This document shows positions 43,853 to 52,550 of a stretch of 64,000 bases of DNA, piece after piece (within the stretch, counting starts at the first letter, position 1; every line of letters begins with the position of its first letter). The DNA is from Clostridium sp. CAG:354_28_25 (GTDB lineage Bacteria > Bacillota > Clostridia > TANB77 > CAG-508). The position numbers and the translations under genes are program-made. Below the pieces are notes generated by a model. It was not told the DNA's origin. It ran no database searches and saw nothing but the letters and a program-made list of their open reading frames with translations. Location of the stretch: NCBI GenBank assembly GCA_001915925.1, contig MNRL01000009.1, forward strand, positions 10,450 to 74,449, given 5' to 3'.

Positions 43853-44498
43853 TTATTTTCTGTTCAATCTATTAATTCCTTTTAATTCATCTTTAAATTC
43901 ATTCATACATATATCATCACCTACAACATATGATAGGTGATGAACTTCAATTATGTCTTTATTAAGATTTTTATTGCATTTTTTATATACCATATTAATA
44001 ATTCTTTTTAAGCCAATTCCACAACATATTATTAGTTCTGGATTAATTATTTCAATTTCCTGCACGATGTTATCACTAAATTGCATAGCATAAGTATTTA
44101 GAATTGTCATATCAGTATAAGAAAAACCTCCTCTTTTATTAATGTTCATAAATGTAATATCATTTATATTCGTTCTTAATACTTCCTCTTGCATCTTTTT
44201 TATTCTTCTAGGAAATATTGAATTCTTAGACATATTTTTCTTTAAATATGTATATTCTTTGGTTTCTGCATCTTTAATTATACTATTTATTGTTATATTC
44301 ATGACTCTCTTTAGCAATATATAGTATAGTATTTTCTTTAATTTTATTAGATACACAAAAAACATCACTTATGAAATTCTCTTTCGGAATATACTTTCCC
44401 TTAATATTAGGTGTATCATATTCATATAGTGTATCTTTTTTATGATCTTCTTTCCATTTTTCAAATAATTCGTTAAGTTTAATTTCTAAATTATTCAT
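43853..44498 (-). pseudogene. UDG-like superfamily protein split by a frameshift
   Basis: Two overlapping frames read as one protein. Frame one (44498 down to about 44302) gives a charged N-terminus then NTILYIAKESHEYN. Frame two continues from about 44302 as ITINSIIKDAETKEYTYLKK to the stop at 43853. A one-base extra or two-base missing change near 44285-44296 explains the split; the apparent start of the second frame is only a shadow. ILYIAKES, DITFMNINKRGG and PELIICCGIGLKRI recall the uracil-DNA glycosylase-like fold, but catalytic residues are not obvious. Start supported by AAGGAGAG. Family assignment is tentative. Confidence 0.55.
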
Positions 44499-44513
44499 AT
44501 AGCTCTCCTTTTG

Positions 44514-45166
44514 CTATTTATGTTCATTTTTTAATAAATCAATTACATCAGTTAAAGAATTTAATTTTGCATATAGCATATCTTCTACTTCTTTAGTTGG
44601 TTCTTGTAAATCTGGAATCATAACTGCTCTCATTCCAGCTCTACAAATTGATAAAACGCCATTAATACTATCTTCGAGCCCTATACACTCTTCGATAGGT
44701 AGATTTAGTAATTCAGCTGATTTTAGATATATTTCTGGGGCAGGCTTGCCTTTCGTAACCATTTCTCCACTTAAGATTACTTCAAAATCTTTTATAACAT
44801 TTAGCTTGTCTAAATATGTCCTAATGTTTTTTTCTTCTGAAGAACTTGCAACTGCCATCCTGTAATTATTATTTTTTAAGAAATCTAAAAGCTCAATAAG
44901 TCCATCTTTAGTCTCTATCCCATTTTTTGAAATTTCTTTTGCTATAAATTCTTCCCTTATCTTAAATAATTTTTCAAAATTCATTTTATTAAATCTTTTA
45001 CCTAAATATGATTCAATGTATTTATTAGTAGTTCCTCTTATTTCTGAAATAATTTCATCTGTAATTGTTATTCCTAAGCATTTCCCAGCATATTTCCATC
45101 CATTTTCTTTTATTCTTTCTGTGTCAAGCATTGTACCGTCCATATCGAAGATTACAGCTTAATCAT
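44514..45166 (-). CDS. HAD-family phosphatase, N-terminus broken by a one-base deletion
   Basis: Beta-phosphoglucomutase-like HAD hydrolase. The open frame begins at MDGTMLDTERI, but the family needs FDMDGT with the nucleophilic Asp. The in-frame codons upstream read AVIFDMDGT and a start ATG at 45166 (MIK) lies one base out of frame. Adding one A to the short run at 45159-45160 restores MIKAVIFDMDGT. Motif II is VASSSEEKNIRTY, motif III is KPAPEIYLKSAELL and motif IV is GLEDSINGV. In this frame the full protein is about 217 residues. Substrate unknown. Confidence 0.78.
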
Positions 45167-45195
45167 ATAATTCATCCCTCTTTCATATTTAACTG

Positions 45196-45543
45196 CTATG
45201 GTTTTCTAATAATTATACTTTTAAAAAATCTCTCTTGAAATTCTGTTAAAGCTCTTATTGCGTCATCGGAATAATCTTTACCTTCTGAAGTTAAAATTAA
45301 TTTATCATCATTATCATTCAATCTATGTATGACAGCTATACATTTTCCTTTAAAAGTTTTAACAGGTTCAAATACACCTAATATATAGCAATCAAGCTCT
45401 TTACCATCTCCACTAACTGTATTAGGAATATATCCATAATTAATAGGATATATTGATTCTGGAAATTTAGGATGTTCTGTTCCCATAGGTCTATCTATCT
45501 CTGCTTCCAGTATTTTACCAATGTATTCTTTTGAATTATCCAT
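45196..45543 (-). CDS. Inorganic pyrophosphatase-like protein
   Basis: 115 residues. EIDRPMGTEHPKFPESIYPINYGYIPNTVSGDGKELD, in pieces, matches the active-site strand of soluble family I pyrophosphatases (the E-x-x-x-x-G..., NYGYIP and D-G-x-E-x-D-x-Y elements). The protein is shorter than a classical PPase (about 170 residues), so it is either a compact relative or acts on another phosphoanhydride. It lies close to two HAD genes in the enzyme array and has an AGGAGGAG ribosome binding site. Confidence 0.75.
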   Translation of the reverse strand: MDNSKEYIGKILEAEIDRPMGTEHPKFPESIYPINYGYIPNTVSGDGKELDCYILGVFEPVKTFKGKCIAVIHRLNDNDDKLILTSEGKDYSDDAIRALTEFQERFFKSIIIRKP

Positions 45544-45555
45544 TCTAATCTCCTC

Positions 45556-46191
45556 CTATTCATTAATAAATTTTTCTACACTATTGCGTATTTTGTCTAG
45601 TTCATAACCATATGCATTACAAGTATTCCAGCCTCTTTCTTTAGCAGGTTCCAGATTTTTTTGAACATCATCTATAAATAAGATATTATTTGGACTTATA
45701 TTACAATCTTTTTCTACAATTTTATAAACTTTTTCATTAGGCTTACTACATTTAAGTTCACATGATAACCATACATAATCAAAAACTTTTAAATCAACTT
45801 GCTTATCTAATCTTGCTATATCCACTTTACCTAAATTAGATAATATTCCTATTTTACATTTTGATTTTAAACTATGTGCATATTCTACAACGTCTTTATA
45901 ATATTCTATACGATTAAATTCTTCTTCGTAAAATTTATAAAAGTCATCTTCACTGCATTGTAGATTAAATTCATTTCTTATTTTGTCAAACCATGTATTT
46001 TCTTTATTTCCTTCTTCTACTTTCCTTGTGCACACATCAAAATATCTTTCTATTAAGTTATTCTCATTTACTTTATTGTTAAAATGTTTTATAAAATTTG
46101 TTATAGCTGTATTTAAAGAATATTCTCCTTCTCTATGGCTTTCGATTACTCCTCCCCAATCAAATATTACTATTTTATTTGCATTATACAT
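45556..46191 (-). CDS. HAD-superfamily hydrolase
   Basis: 211 residues. Motif I is IVIFDWGGVIES with nucleophilic Asp, motif II is GILSNLGKVDI, motif III is KCSKPNEKVYKIV and motif IV is ILFIDDVQKNLEPAKERGW. Resembles YihX-like sugar phosphate phosphatases. Substrate unknown. It is followed by the pyrophosphatase-like gene within 15 bases, in the same transcript. Confidence 0.85.
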   Translation of the reverse strand: MYNANKIVIFDWGGVIESHREGEYSLNTAITNFIKHFNNKVNENNLIERYFDVCTRKVEEGNKENTWFDKIRNEFNLQCSEDDFYKFYEEEFNRIEYYKDVVEYAHSLKSKCKIGILSNLGKVDIARLDKQVDLKVFDYVWLSCELKCSKPNEKVYKIVEKDCNISPNNILFIDDVQKNLEPAKERGWNTCNAYGYELDKIRNSVEKFINE

Positions 46192-46263
46192 AATAAAGCT
46201 CCTTTTCTCATCTTTTTGAATTTTATCATTAATTTATTTTGTTTTCTATATTTTTAGTACAAA

Positions 46264-46295
46264 AAAAGATTGATTTATAAATAAATCAATCTTTT
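46264..46295 (-). terminator. Terminator behind the acyl-CoA synthetase
   Basis: AAAAGATTGATTTAT (46264-46278) pairs perfectly with 46281-46295 with only two loop bases. The minus-strand tail after the hairpin is TTTGTACT, so termination is of moderate strength. It ends the transcript of the synthetase at 46323. Confidence 0.8.
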
Positions 46296-46322
46296 TATTA
46301 ATTATAGATTTAAATAATATCT

Positions 46323-48035
46323 CTATTTTTTATTCTCATTTTCAATTATCTCTAAATTTGCTTGTCTTTTTATTTTGCTTGTTGTTGTTTTTAATAATGG
46401 TTCTTCTGAAATTAATATTCCTCTTATCGCTTTGTATTTTGGCATGATTTGGTTTACTTCTTTAACTTTTTCTGCTAGAACTTTATAAATTTCATCATCT
46501 GTTGTAACTTTGTATGCCTCTTGCATAATTTCTCTATCAAATATTATTTTTACATTTATTTTTATATCATCTTTATCATCTGATTGTTGTTTACCAAAAA
46601 TAAATGATTCTTTAACACCTTCTATTTTATTTACTAGTGCTTCCATTTCTTCTGGGAATATATTTTTACCATTTTTTAATACGATAACACTCTTCTTTCT
46701 TCCACAAATAAATATATATCCATCTTCATCTATTTTTGCTAAATCTCCTGTACGGAACCATCCATCTTCTAAAACTTCTTTTGTTGCTTCTTCATCATTA
46801 TAATATCCAAGCATTACATTTGGTCCTTTAACAACAAGTTCTCCCATTCCTTCTTCATTTGCATCTTCTATTTTAGCTTGTATATGTGGAAGTGGTTTTC
46901 CTATTGATCCAACTCTAAAGTTTTCGTTTGTTTCTACACCTATAACTGGAGAAGTTTCTGTTAAACCATATCCTTGGCATAAGTTAACTCCCCATGCTCT
47001 AAAATCTTCTTCTACTTCTTTTTCTAATGCTGCAGCTCCACTAACAAATAATTTAATTTGTCCTCCAAATACATTATGAATGTCCTTAAATATCTCTTTC
47101 TTTTCTGCCATTGTTTTATCTTTGTTTGCTTCCATAAGCTTTCTAACTGCTTCTAGTTTGCCTTCTTTTTCTAAGTTTTTAATTATAGTTTTATGCATAC
47201 TTTCATATATAGCTGGTACAAAAGAAGCAAATGTAATTTGGTATTCGTTTAGATTTTCTACTATATGTCTAATTCCTTCGCAGAATGATCTTTGTGCACC
47301 AATATATAGTGAATATAACATACCTACAGTACATTCAAAAACGTGATGTAATGGTAAGAATGATAATATTCTATCGCTTGAATCTATATCTAATACAGAA
47401 GCAAAATCCATTACGTTTGATACCATATTTTTGTGAGAAAGTGCTACTACTTTTGATTTTGATGTTGTTCCTGAAGTAAATAACATTATACTCATTTCTT
47501 CTGGATTTATTTTTGCATCTATAAAGCTTCTGTGTCCAGCTTCTACAAATTCTTTTCCTTTTTCTATTAATTCTTTTTGTGAATATATTCCTTCCTTATG
47601 TATATCTGAATCCATAGAAATTAAGTGTTTTAACTTATTTTTTTCACTATATTTAATTTTTTCTACTATCTCTTCATATTTTTTAGAATAGAATATTGCT
47701 TCAACTTCTGATCTTTCTACTAATTCTTCCAATTCGTTTGCTGGTAATGATTTATCTAATGGAACAACTGTACCTGTACCACATACTACAGATAAATATG
47801 CAAGTTCCCATTCATATCTATTTTCACCTATAACAGCGATTCTTTTATCCTTTAATCCTAAGTTAATTAATGCTGTTCCTAGGTAATCTATCATATCTCT
47901 AATTTCATTATGTGTATATACTTGATATTTTCCTTCTTCAAGTTTTATTTTATATCCTGGTCTATCTCCATAAAGTTCTCTTGTTTTATTTAATATATCT
48001 TTTAAATCGCTTACAACTAACGTGTTTTTACTCAT
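46323..48035 (-). CDS. Long-chain acyl-CoA synthetase, AMP-forming
   Basis: Activates a fatty acid with ATP and CoA through an acyl-adenylate. 570 residues. The phosphate-binding loop is MLFTSGTTSKSKVVALSH, the adenylate motif is GYGLTETSPVIG, and DGWFRTGDLAKIDEDGYIFICGR with KNGKNIFPEEME marks the mobile C-terminal domain. The start at 48035 (MSKNTLV) follows AAGGAGAAAG; the upstream frame to 48053 lacks a site. It is a large gene inside an array of small enzymes. Confidence 0.9.
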   Translation of the reverse strand: MSKNTLVVSDLKDILNKTRELYGDRPGYKIKLEEGKYQVYTHNEIRDMIDYLGTALINLGLKDKRIAVIGENRYEWELAYLSVVCGTGTVVPLDKSLPANELEELVERSEVEAIFYSKKYEEIVEKIKYSEKNKLKHLISMDSDIHKEGIYSQKELIEKGKEFVEAGHRSFIDAKINPEEMSIMLFTSGTTSKSKVVALSHKNMVSNVMDFASVLDIDSSDRILSFLPLHHVFECTVGMLYSLYIGAQRSFCEGIRHIVENLNEYQITFASFVPAIYESMHKTIIKNLEKEGKLEAVRKLMEANKDKTMAEKKEIFKDIHNVFGGQIKLFVSGAAALEKEVEEDFRAWGVNLCQGYGLTETSPVIGVETNENFRVGSIGKPLPHIQAKIEDANEEGMGELVVKGPNVMLGYYNDEEATKEVLEDGWFRTGDLAKIDEDGYIFICGRKKSVIVLKNGKNIFPEEMEALVNKIEGVKESFIFGKQQSDDKDDIKINVKIIFDREIMQEAYKVTTDDEIYKVLAEKVKEVNQIMPKYKAIRGILISEEPLLKTTTSKIKRQANLEIIENENKK

Positions 48036-48181
48036 TTTATCTTTCTCCTTCACTACTTTTTTTCTATTTTATTGCCTTTATTAGAATAATATAAATAAAA
48101 AAAATCGTCAATTATTTTCCAAGTTTTTGTACCGTGAGTACAAAAACTTATAAATAGCTTTTTATCTTATAATAATAACAA

Positions 48182-48205
48182 AAAGACTCTGCATACAGAG
48201 CCTTT
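48182..48205 (-). terminator. Terminator behind the chimeric phosphatase gene
   Basis: AAAGACTCTG pairs with CAGAGCCTTT with one mismatch around a four-base loop. On the minus strand TCTTTTTGTT follows. Confidence 0.75.
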
Positions 48206-48208
48206 ATT

Positions 48209-48723
48209 TTAATTAATATCTATCCTTTTAATATAATTCATTCCGTCTTGATCTTTTTCTACCTTTAAAACAAAGTTGAATTTGTTTACTTCTGTTGCTA
48301 GATAAAAGTCTCGTTCTGGAAAAATGTCTTGTAAGTTTTTATCAAAAAATCTTTTTCCTGCTATAATTTTTAATTCTTCTATTTCATTATCTAAATTTGA
48401 ATTTTCGCCTTCTAATAAACTCTTTATATATTCTGCGCATAAAGTATCTTCTTTAGCCTCTGATTTTCCCATTCGCCTATCGATATTTCAGTTATTCTTT
48501 CATCATAAATTGGTTTTGCTTCAGGGAATATTACATTTAATGTTTGCTTAGTTCTTTTTAAAGGTGAGCAATATATTACATCAAAATTATTATTTAAACT
48601 TTTTCCTAGTTCTTTGGCGGCTTCAATACCTTTTTCAGTCAAATTACAGTCTGCCCTTCCAGCCCAAATACCATCTCTATTATATTCTGATTCAGCATGT
48701 CTAATAAATACTATTTTTGTCAC
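48209..48723 (-). pseudogene. Histidine phosphatase fragment joined to a different protein's C-terminus
   Basis: The N-terminal part (GTG start at 48723) is a phosphoglycerate-mutase-like domain: FIRHAESEYNRDG with the catalytic His, SPLKRTKQT, and ERITEISIGEWE, where it stops making sense. A second frame starting inside it (48472) runs to 48209 with DTLCAEYIKSLLEG, GKRFFDKNLQDIFPERDFYL and VNKFNFVLKVEK, which recalls C-termini of clostridial 2-phosphosulfolactate-phosphatase-like proteins. Adding one G in the GGG run near 48470 joins the frames as EWGKSEAKED. The catalytic second His of the mutase fold is missing, so the chimera is probably inactive. Confidence 0.6.
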
Positions 48724-48744
48724 AATAATACTCCCTTCGAAATA

Positions 48745-49050
48745 CTATTCAATTAAATCTGTATAATATAAGATTTCTTTATTTAATGACTTAGCATATT
48801 CAATTTCACTTTTTGTACTGTTTCCAATATATCCGTCTACATTAACAACTAATATAGCATCAGAAAGTTTTATTTTTTCTTTATGCATTTTATCAATCAT
48901 AGACGCTTCTTCTTTTGTATATGCTTCTTTATTAGGCTTTGTAAGTTCAATTGGAGTTAGCATACAATTCCCTTTTAGTGCCATTTTCTCCGTTATTTCT
49001 TTCATTTCATTTTTGTATTTATAACTACCACATACAGTTATTACTTTCAT
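48745..49050 (-). CDS. Small nucleoside 2-deoxyribosyltransferase-like protein
   Basis: 101 residues. The start VITVCGSYKYKNEMKEI is the Rossmann-like opening of the nucleoside 2-deoxyribosyltransferase-like superfamily, and DAILVVNVDGYIGNSTKSEIEYAKSLNK is the characteristic second motif (x-x-N-x-x-G-Y-I-G). Substrate is unknown; members hydrolyse or transfer nucleosides or related ribosides. ATG at 49050 follows AAGGAGGAACC; the longer frame (49068) includes the ribosome binding site. Part of the enzyme array. Confidence 0.7.
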   Translation of the reverse strand: MKVITVCGSYKYKNEMKEITEKMALKGNCMLTPIELTKPNKEAYTKEEASMIDKMHKEKIKLSDAILVVNVDGYIGNSTKSEIEYAKSLNKEILYYTDLIE

Positions 49051-49070
49051 TTTGGTTCCTCCTTGCATTA

Positions 49071-49424
49071 TTATTCATCATATAATTTGCATTGTTCTTT
49101 GCTCCAAGCAGGTGTACATACAATTGCTACCTTAAAATTACCTTCCCAATAATAAATATCTTTTTTATTTAAAAAGATAATGTCTCCTGCTTTAAATTCT
49201 ATTGTTTCTTCTCCTTTTTTGTATATATGACCTGTTCCATCCAATACATAGCATAATTCTTCACATGCTAAATTAGAACAATATCCCTTTTCTGGATATC
49301 TACCTGTAATTGTATTTATACAGAAATCCAAATTTCTCTCATTTAAATCAATTGAATATTCTAATACTGAACTAGTATCAGCATATTTAAAGTGTTTTGC
49401 ATTTTCTTTTTTTACTATTTTCAT
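49071..49424 (-). CDS. Cupin-domain protein
   Basis: 117 residues with one cupin fold: EELCYVLDGTGHIYKKGEE is motif 1 and FKAGDIIFLNKKDIYYWEG is motif 2, but the metal-binding His residues of motif 1 are largely replaced, so a binding rather than catalytic role is possible. It overlaps no neighbours, lies 20 bases ahead of the deoxyribosyltransferase-like gene and has a TAGGAGG site. Confidence 0.78.
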   Translation of the reverse strand: MKIVKKENAKHFKYADTSSVLEYSIDLNERNLDFCINTITGRYPEKGYCSNLACEELCYVLDGTGHIYKKGEETIEFKAGDIIFLNKKDIYYWEGNFKVAIVCTPAWSKEQCKLYDE

Positions 49425-49443
49425 TTTTTCCTCCTACAGTGAA

Positions 49444-49467
49444 ATGGGGACGTTCCTTTTTTCCCTT
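49444..49467. repeat. REP-like element between a methyltransferase and a cupin
   Basis: ATGGGGACGTTCC followed by TTTTTTCCCT. The GGGACGTTCC core and T-run match the other copies. It lies downstream of the methyltransferase at 49505 and upstream of the cupin gene. Confidence 0.78.
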
Positions 49468-49504
49468 TTTATTTTTTCATTTATAGAGATTTTAGGAGCA
49501 CCGC

Positions 49505-50167
49505 CTAAATCACCTTTTTTAATACATATACTAGCCATTTATTATTATTTGAGCCACCTTCTTTGTGAAAGTCATAAACTTTGAAGCCTGTTTTGGTAAT
49601 GATTTCATTCATATCTTCTTCCGAGAAATATTTATAATAACGCTCTGCTCCCATATGATATTCATTAGAAAAATCAACCCATTCTTCGTCAACATTTTTC
49701 CCTTCACGGTTCATTACATTAAAAACAAATAATCCATTATCTTCTAAGGCTTCATATGTTTTTTCTAATACTTTTAATGCATCTTCTTTAGTAAAATGAA
49801 CAAATACTCTCCATGCAAATATGCCAGAATATTTTTCATCAAAATTATCTTCTAATACATTAAATTTTATAGTATTTACACCTTTAGATTTAATTGCATT
49901 AATAAAATCTTCTGCCACATCACTTGCAGTTACATTATATCCTAAATCTACTATGTATTTTGCATTTACTCCATCACCTGAGCCAAACTCAAACACCTTC
50001 GAACCTTTAGGTAATGTTCCAATATTAGTTGTAATAAATTTATGTAATTTATCACTTTTACGTTTTGCCTTCTCTGGATCAAGATTATCATGTGCAATAC
50101 TTGTCTTTAAATATGTACCTGCCTTTCTATCATATATTTTTAATGTTTCTTCATTTTCTTTACTCAT
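49505..50167 (-). CDS. Class I SAM-dependent methyltransferase
   Basis: 220 residues. Motif I is KVFEFGSGDGVNAKYI, motif II region is VTASDVAEDFI, then FNVLEDNFDEKYSGIFAWRVFVHF as motif IV and FVFNVMNREGKNVDEEW. The N-terminal AHDNLDPEKAKRKSDK helix is a family-specific cap. Substrate is unknown. It is followed by a REP element and lies next to the histidine phosphatase at 50187. Confidence 0.86.
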   Translation of the reverse strand: MSKENEETLKIYDRKAGTYLKTSIAHDNLDPEKAKRKSDKLHKFITTNIGTLPKGSKVFEFGSGDGVNAKYIVDLGYNVTASDVAEDFINAIKSKGVNTIKFNVLEDNFDEKYSGIFAWRVFVHFTKEDALKVLEKTYEALEDNGLFVFNVMNREGKNVDEEWVDFSNEYHMGAERYYKYFSEEDMNEIITKTGFKVYDFHKEGGSNNNKWLVYVLKKVI

Positions 50168-50186
50168 AATTTTTATCTCCTTATAT

Positions 50187-50690
50187 TTAAATTTTTATTT
50201 TTACTATATCTAAATTATTTACACCTTCTACTTTTAAATTTAAAACTCTTTGAAAAGCATAAATTACTCCCGCATGTGTAACAACAAGAATCTTTTTACC
50301 TTCATAATTTTCTTTTAGAAAATCAATAAAGTCCTCTACTCTTTTTGCAACATCAGTTATTAACTCTCCATTTGGTGGTCTTTTTTCTATATTTTTAAGT
50401 AAAAAACTTTTTTCATCTGAAATAGGTGTATTTTCCCAGTCTCCTAAACTTCTTTCAATTATTCTTTCATCACAAATTATTTTTAAATTTGGAACTAGAA
50501 TTTTTGCAGTTTGAAGAGTTCTTTTTAGTGGTGAAGAAAAACATATATCATAATAATTGCTATCAAAGTTCTTTGCTCTTTCTTTTGTTTTTCTTATTCC
50601 TTCTTCACTTAAATTACAATCAATTCTTCCTTGTAATAATCCTATCTTATTGAATTCGCTTTCTGCATGCCTTAATAAATTCAACTCCAT
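50187..50690 (-). CDS. Histidine phosphatase, phosphoglycerate-mutase family
   Basis: 167 residues. The catalytic His is in LLRHAESEFNKIG, then SPLKRTLQTA, ERIIERSLGDWEN and the second catalytic His in ILVVTHAGVIYAFQRVL. It has all elements missing from the chimeric copy at 48209. A GGAGA ribosome binding site precedes the ATG. Substrate unknown; members hydrolyse phosphosugars, nucleotides or cobalamin intermediates. Confidence 0.87.
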   Translation of the reverse strand: MELNLLRHAESEFNKIGLLQGRIDCNLSEEGIRKTKERAKNFDSNYYDICFSSPLKRTLQTAKILVPNLKIICDERIIERSLGDWENTPISDEKSFLLKNIEKRPPNGELITDVAKRVEDFIDFLKENYEGKKILVVTHAGVIYAFQRVLNLKVEGVNNLDIVKIKI

Positions 50691-50751
50691 ATTTATTTCT
50701 CCTTAGATTTCTCGCATTATAATATAAATAAAATTATCTTATAATTATTTA

Positions 50752-51378
50752 CTACTTTTCTCTCCAAAAATCATAAATCATATTAGATAAATCTTTTGGA
50801 TTGTCTACATTCACTACATGTGATGCGTTGCTAACTGTCTTAAAAGAACTGTTTTTTATAGTCTTATTTAATAATTTTGCATTTTCCATATTATGCTTAT
50901 CTTTTATTCCGCATAAAATTAATGTTTTGCAATCTATTTTATCTAAATTAGTCTCTATATCTAAATCGCCCATTGAAGCAACTAGTGAAATAAAATCTCC
51001 TTTTGTGCATCCGATTTTCTCGAATGTAGATTTTGGAGTAATATGAAATATTATACCTTGAAGTTTAAAAAGAAATTTTGGTATTTTGTAAGGTGTTCCT
51101 ATTAAAATGAGCGAATTCACTTTCTCAGGAAATTCCTTTGAATAGTCTAATGCTAATATTCCCCCAAGAGATAAGCCACATAAGTTTAATTTCTCGCTAA
51201 AACTGTTACAGTAATCCGCAAATTTTTTATATAAAATAGAATAATTAATTCTTGTATCTTTTAACATTGAATATAAATTTGGCTTTTCTATCTTAATATT
51301 ATGAAGATTTAATTCTTTTTCTACTATATTCCAACTATTCTCGTTTTGCCCTAACCCATGTATTAAAATATTTTTCAT
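50752..51378 (-). CDS. Alpha/beta hydrolase
   Basis: 208 residues. The oxyanion-hole region is ILIHGLGQNENSWN, the nucleophile elbow is LCGLSLGGILALDYS (Ser), and the catalytic His is in NASHVVNVDNPKDL. The Asp member is likely in LCGIKDKHNMENA. The ATG at 51378 (MKNILIHGL) follows GGAAGGAG; the longer frame reaches back to the Nudix gene. Substrate unknown. Confidence 0.87.
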   Translation of the reverse strand: MKNILIHGLGQNENSWNIVEKELNLHNIKIEKPNLYSMLKDTRINYSILYKKFADYCNSFSEKLNLCGLSLGGILALDYSKEFPEKVNSLILIGTPYKIPKFLFKLQGIIFHITPKSTFEKIGCTKGDFISLVASMGDLDIETNLDKIDCKTLILCGIKDKHNMENAKLLNKTIKNSSFKTVSNASHVVNVDNPKDLSNMIYDFWREK

Positions 51379-51399
51379 ATTTAAGGCTCCTTCCATATT

Positions 51400-52011
51400 T
51401 TAATCGAATTGTACTTTCCAATCTTTATCTTGATTAGCTTTAAAACACATCTCTATCTGTTCTTTGTTGTTTTTTGCCTCTGATAATTCTGGTAATTCGT
51501 CTAATGAAAAATATGCTATCTCTGTTGTTTCTATATTTTTTTCGAATTGTCCGCCTACCACATCACATAGAACAAAAACCTTACATACGCCATAAGCATA
51601 TACAGGTTTATTATGCTGATTTCTATCCTGAACTGCAATTAGTTTTTTTGCCAAAACATCTAAACCAGTCTCCTCTTTTACTTCCTTAACTGTATTTGAT
51701 TTAATTGACTCTAGCACATCAACCCATCCTCCTGGCAAAGACCATGTTCCATCATTTTCGTGAGTTAATAATATTTTATTATCTTTAAATATTGCAGCTC
51801 TTGTATCTAATTTAGGTGTTTGATAACCTGTTTCATTACAAAATAAATCTTTTACTTTCTCTAATGAAATTTCGGTTTTCATACTTAACATTTCTGCAGA
51901 TATATCTCGTAATCTTTTATATCTTTCTATGTCGTATGCATTGTTTGTATAAGCCAAACCATTTTGTGCTAAACTTTGTATTTCTATTATTAGTTCTAAC
52001 CATTTATCCAT
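51400..52011 (-). CDS. Nudix hydrolase
   Basis: 203 residues. A helical N-terminal region (about 1-65) of the kind found in small nucleoside-diphosphate-linked Nudix proteins is followed by the Nudix domain, with the box starting GGWVDVLESIKSNTVKEV and completed by KEETGL. Substrate unknown (NDP-X). It shares its AGGTGA site region with the end of the kinase gene at 52016 (stop to start four bases apart). Confidence 0.9.
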   Translation of the reverse strand: MDKWLELIIEIQSLAQNGLAYTNNAYDIERYKRLRDISAEMLSMKTEISLEKVKDLFCNETGYQTPKLDTRAAIFKDNKILLTHENDGTWSLPGGWVDVLESIKSNTVKEVKEETGLDVLAKKLIAVQDRNQHNKPVYAYGVCKVFVLCDVVGGQFEKNIETTEIAYFSLDELPELSEAKNNKEQIEMCFKANQDKDWKVQFD

Positions 52012-52015
52012 TATT

Positions 52016-52513
52016 TCACCTACTATTTAAATTGTTAACTATTATGTTTATGATTTCATCAATTTTTAGCTCTTTACCTAATAATGTTTCCGGAATACAG
52101 TCTAGTAAATCATTTTCGTTCCACCATTTTCGTAATTCTGTTTCTCCAAATTCATTTGCATTAGGTTTAGTTTTATGCCTTCTTAAAGTTTCCTCAAATG
52201 GAATATCAAAGTAAAATGCATAAATATCCTTATCAAATTCTTTAATCAGCTTTTTAAATAAGGGCTCATACCATTTTGAGTTTAATATTCCCTCTAAAAT
52301 TACTACTTCACAGTGCTCTTTACCATAAACTGCAAGTTGAAAAAGTAATTCACTTACTTTAGGCTTTTCGCCATCTTTTACATATAGCATTTCTCTTCTA
52401 ACAACATCTTGTGAAATAAGCATCGTTCCATGTCCTAATTTCTGTTGCAAGCCTTTTGCAACAGTTGTTTTGCCGCTTCCAGAGTTTCCTCTTAATATAA
52501 CTAATTTAGACAT
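52016..52513 (-). CDS. P-loop kinase or phosphotransferase, AAA/zeta-like
   Basis: 165 residues. Walker A is ILRGNSGSGKTTVAKGL, followed by a helical lid with LRRHKTKPNANEF. The GHGTMLISQDVVRREMLY segment and VVILEGILN (Walker B-like) fit the family of small nucleotide, nucleoside or zeta-toxin-like kinases. Substrate unknown. It begins with AAGGAGAAATAAAA and is the first gene (minus strand) of the small-enzyme array. Confidence 0.8.
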   Translation of the reverse strand: MSKLVILRGNSGSGKTTVAKGLQQKLGHGTMLISQDVVRREMLYVKDGEKPKVSELLFQLAVYGKEHCEVVILEGILNSKWYEPLFKKLIKEFDKDIYAFYFDIPFEETLRRHKTKPNANEFGETELRKWWNENDLLDCIPETLLGKELKIDEIINIIVNNLNSR

Positions 52514-52550
52514 TTTTATTTCTCCTTAAATTATTTGCATAATAACACAA

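Noticed and set aside
44283..44368. Separate small membrane protein at the start of the second frame of the UDG-like gene
   Set aside because: The hydrophobic stretch is an out-of-frame shadow of the first part of the same gene; no site precedes its start.
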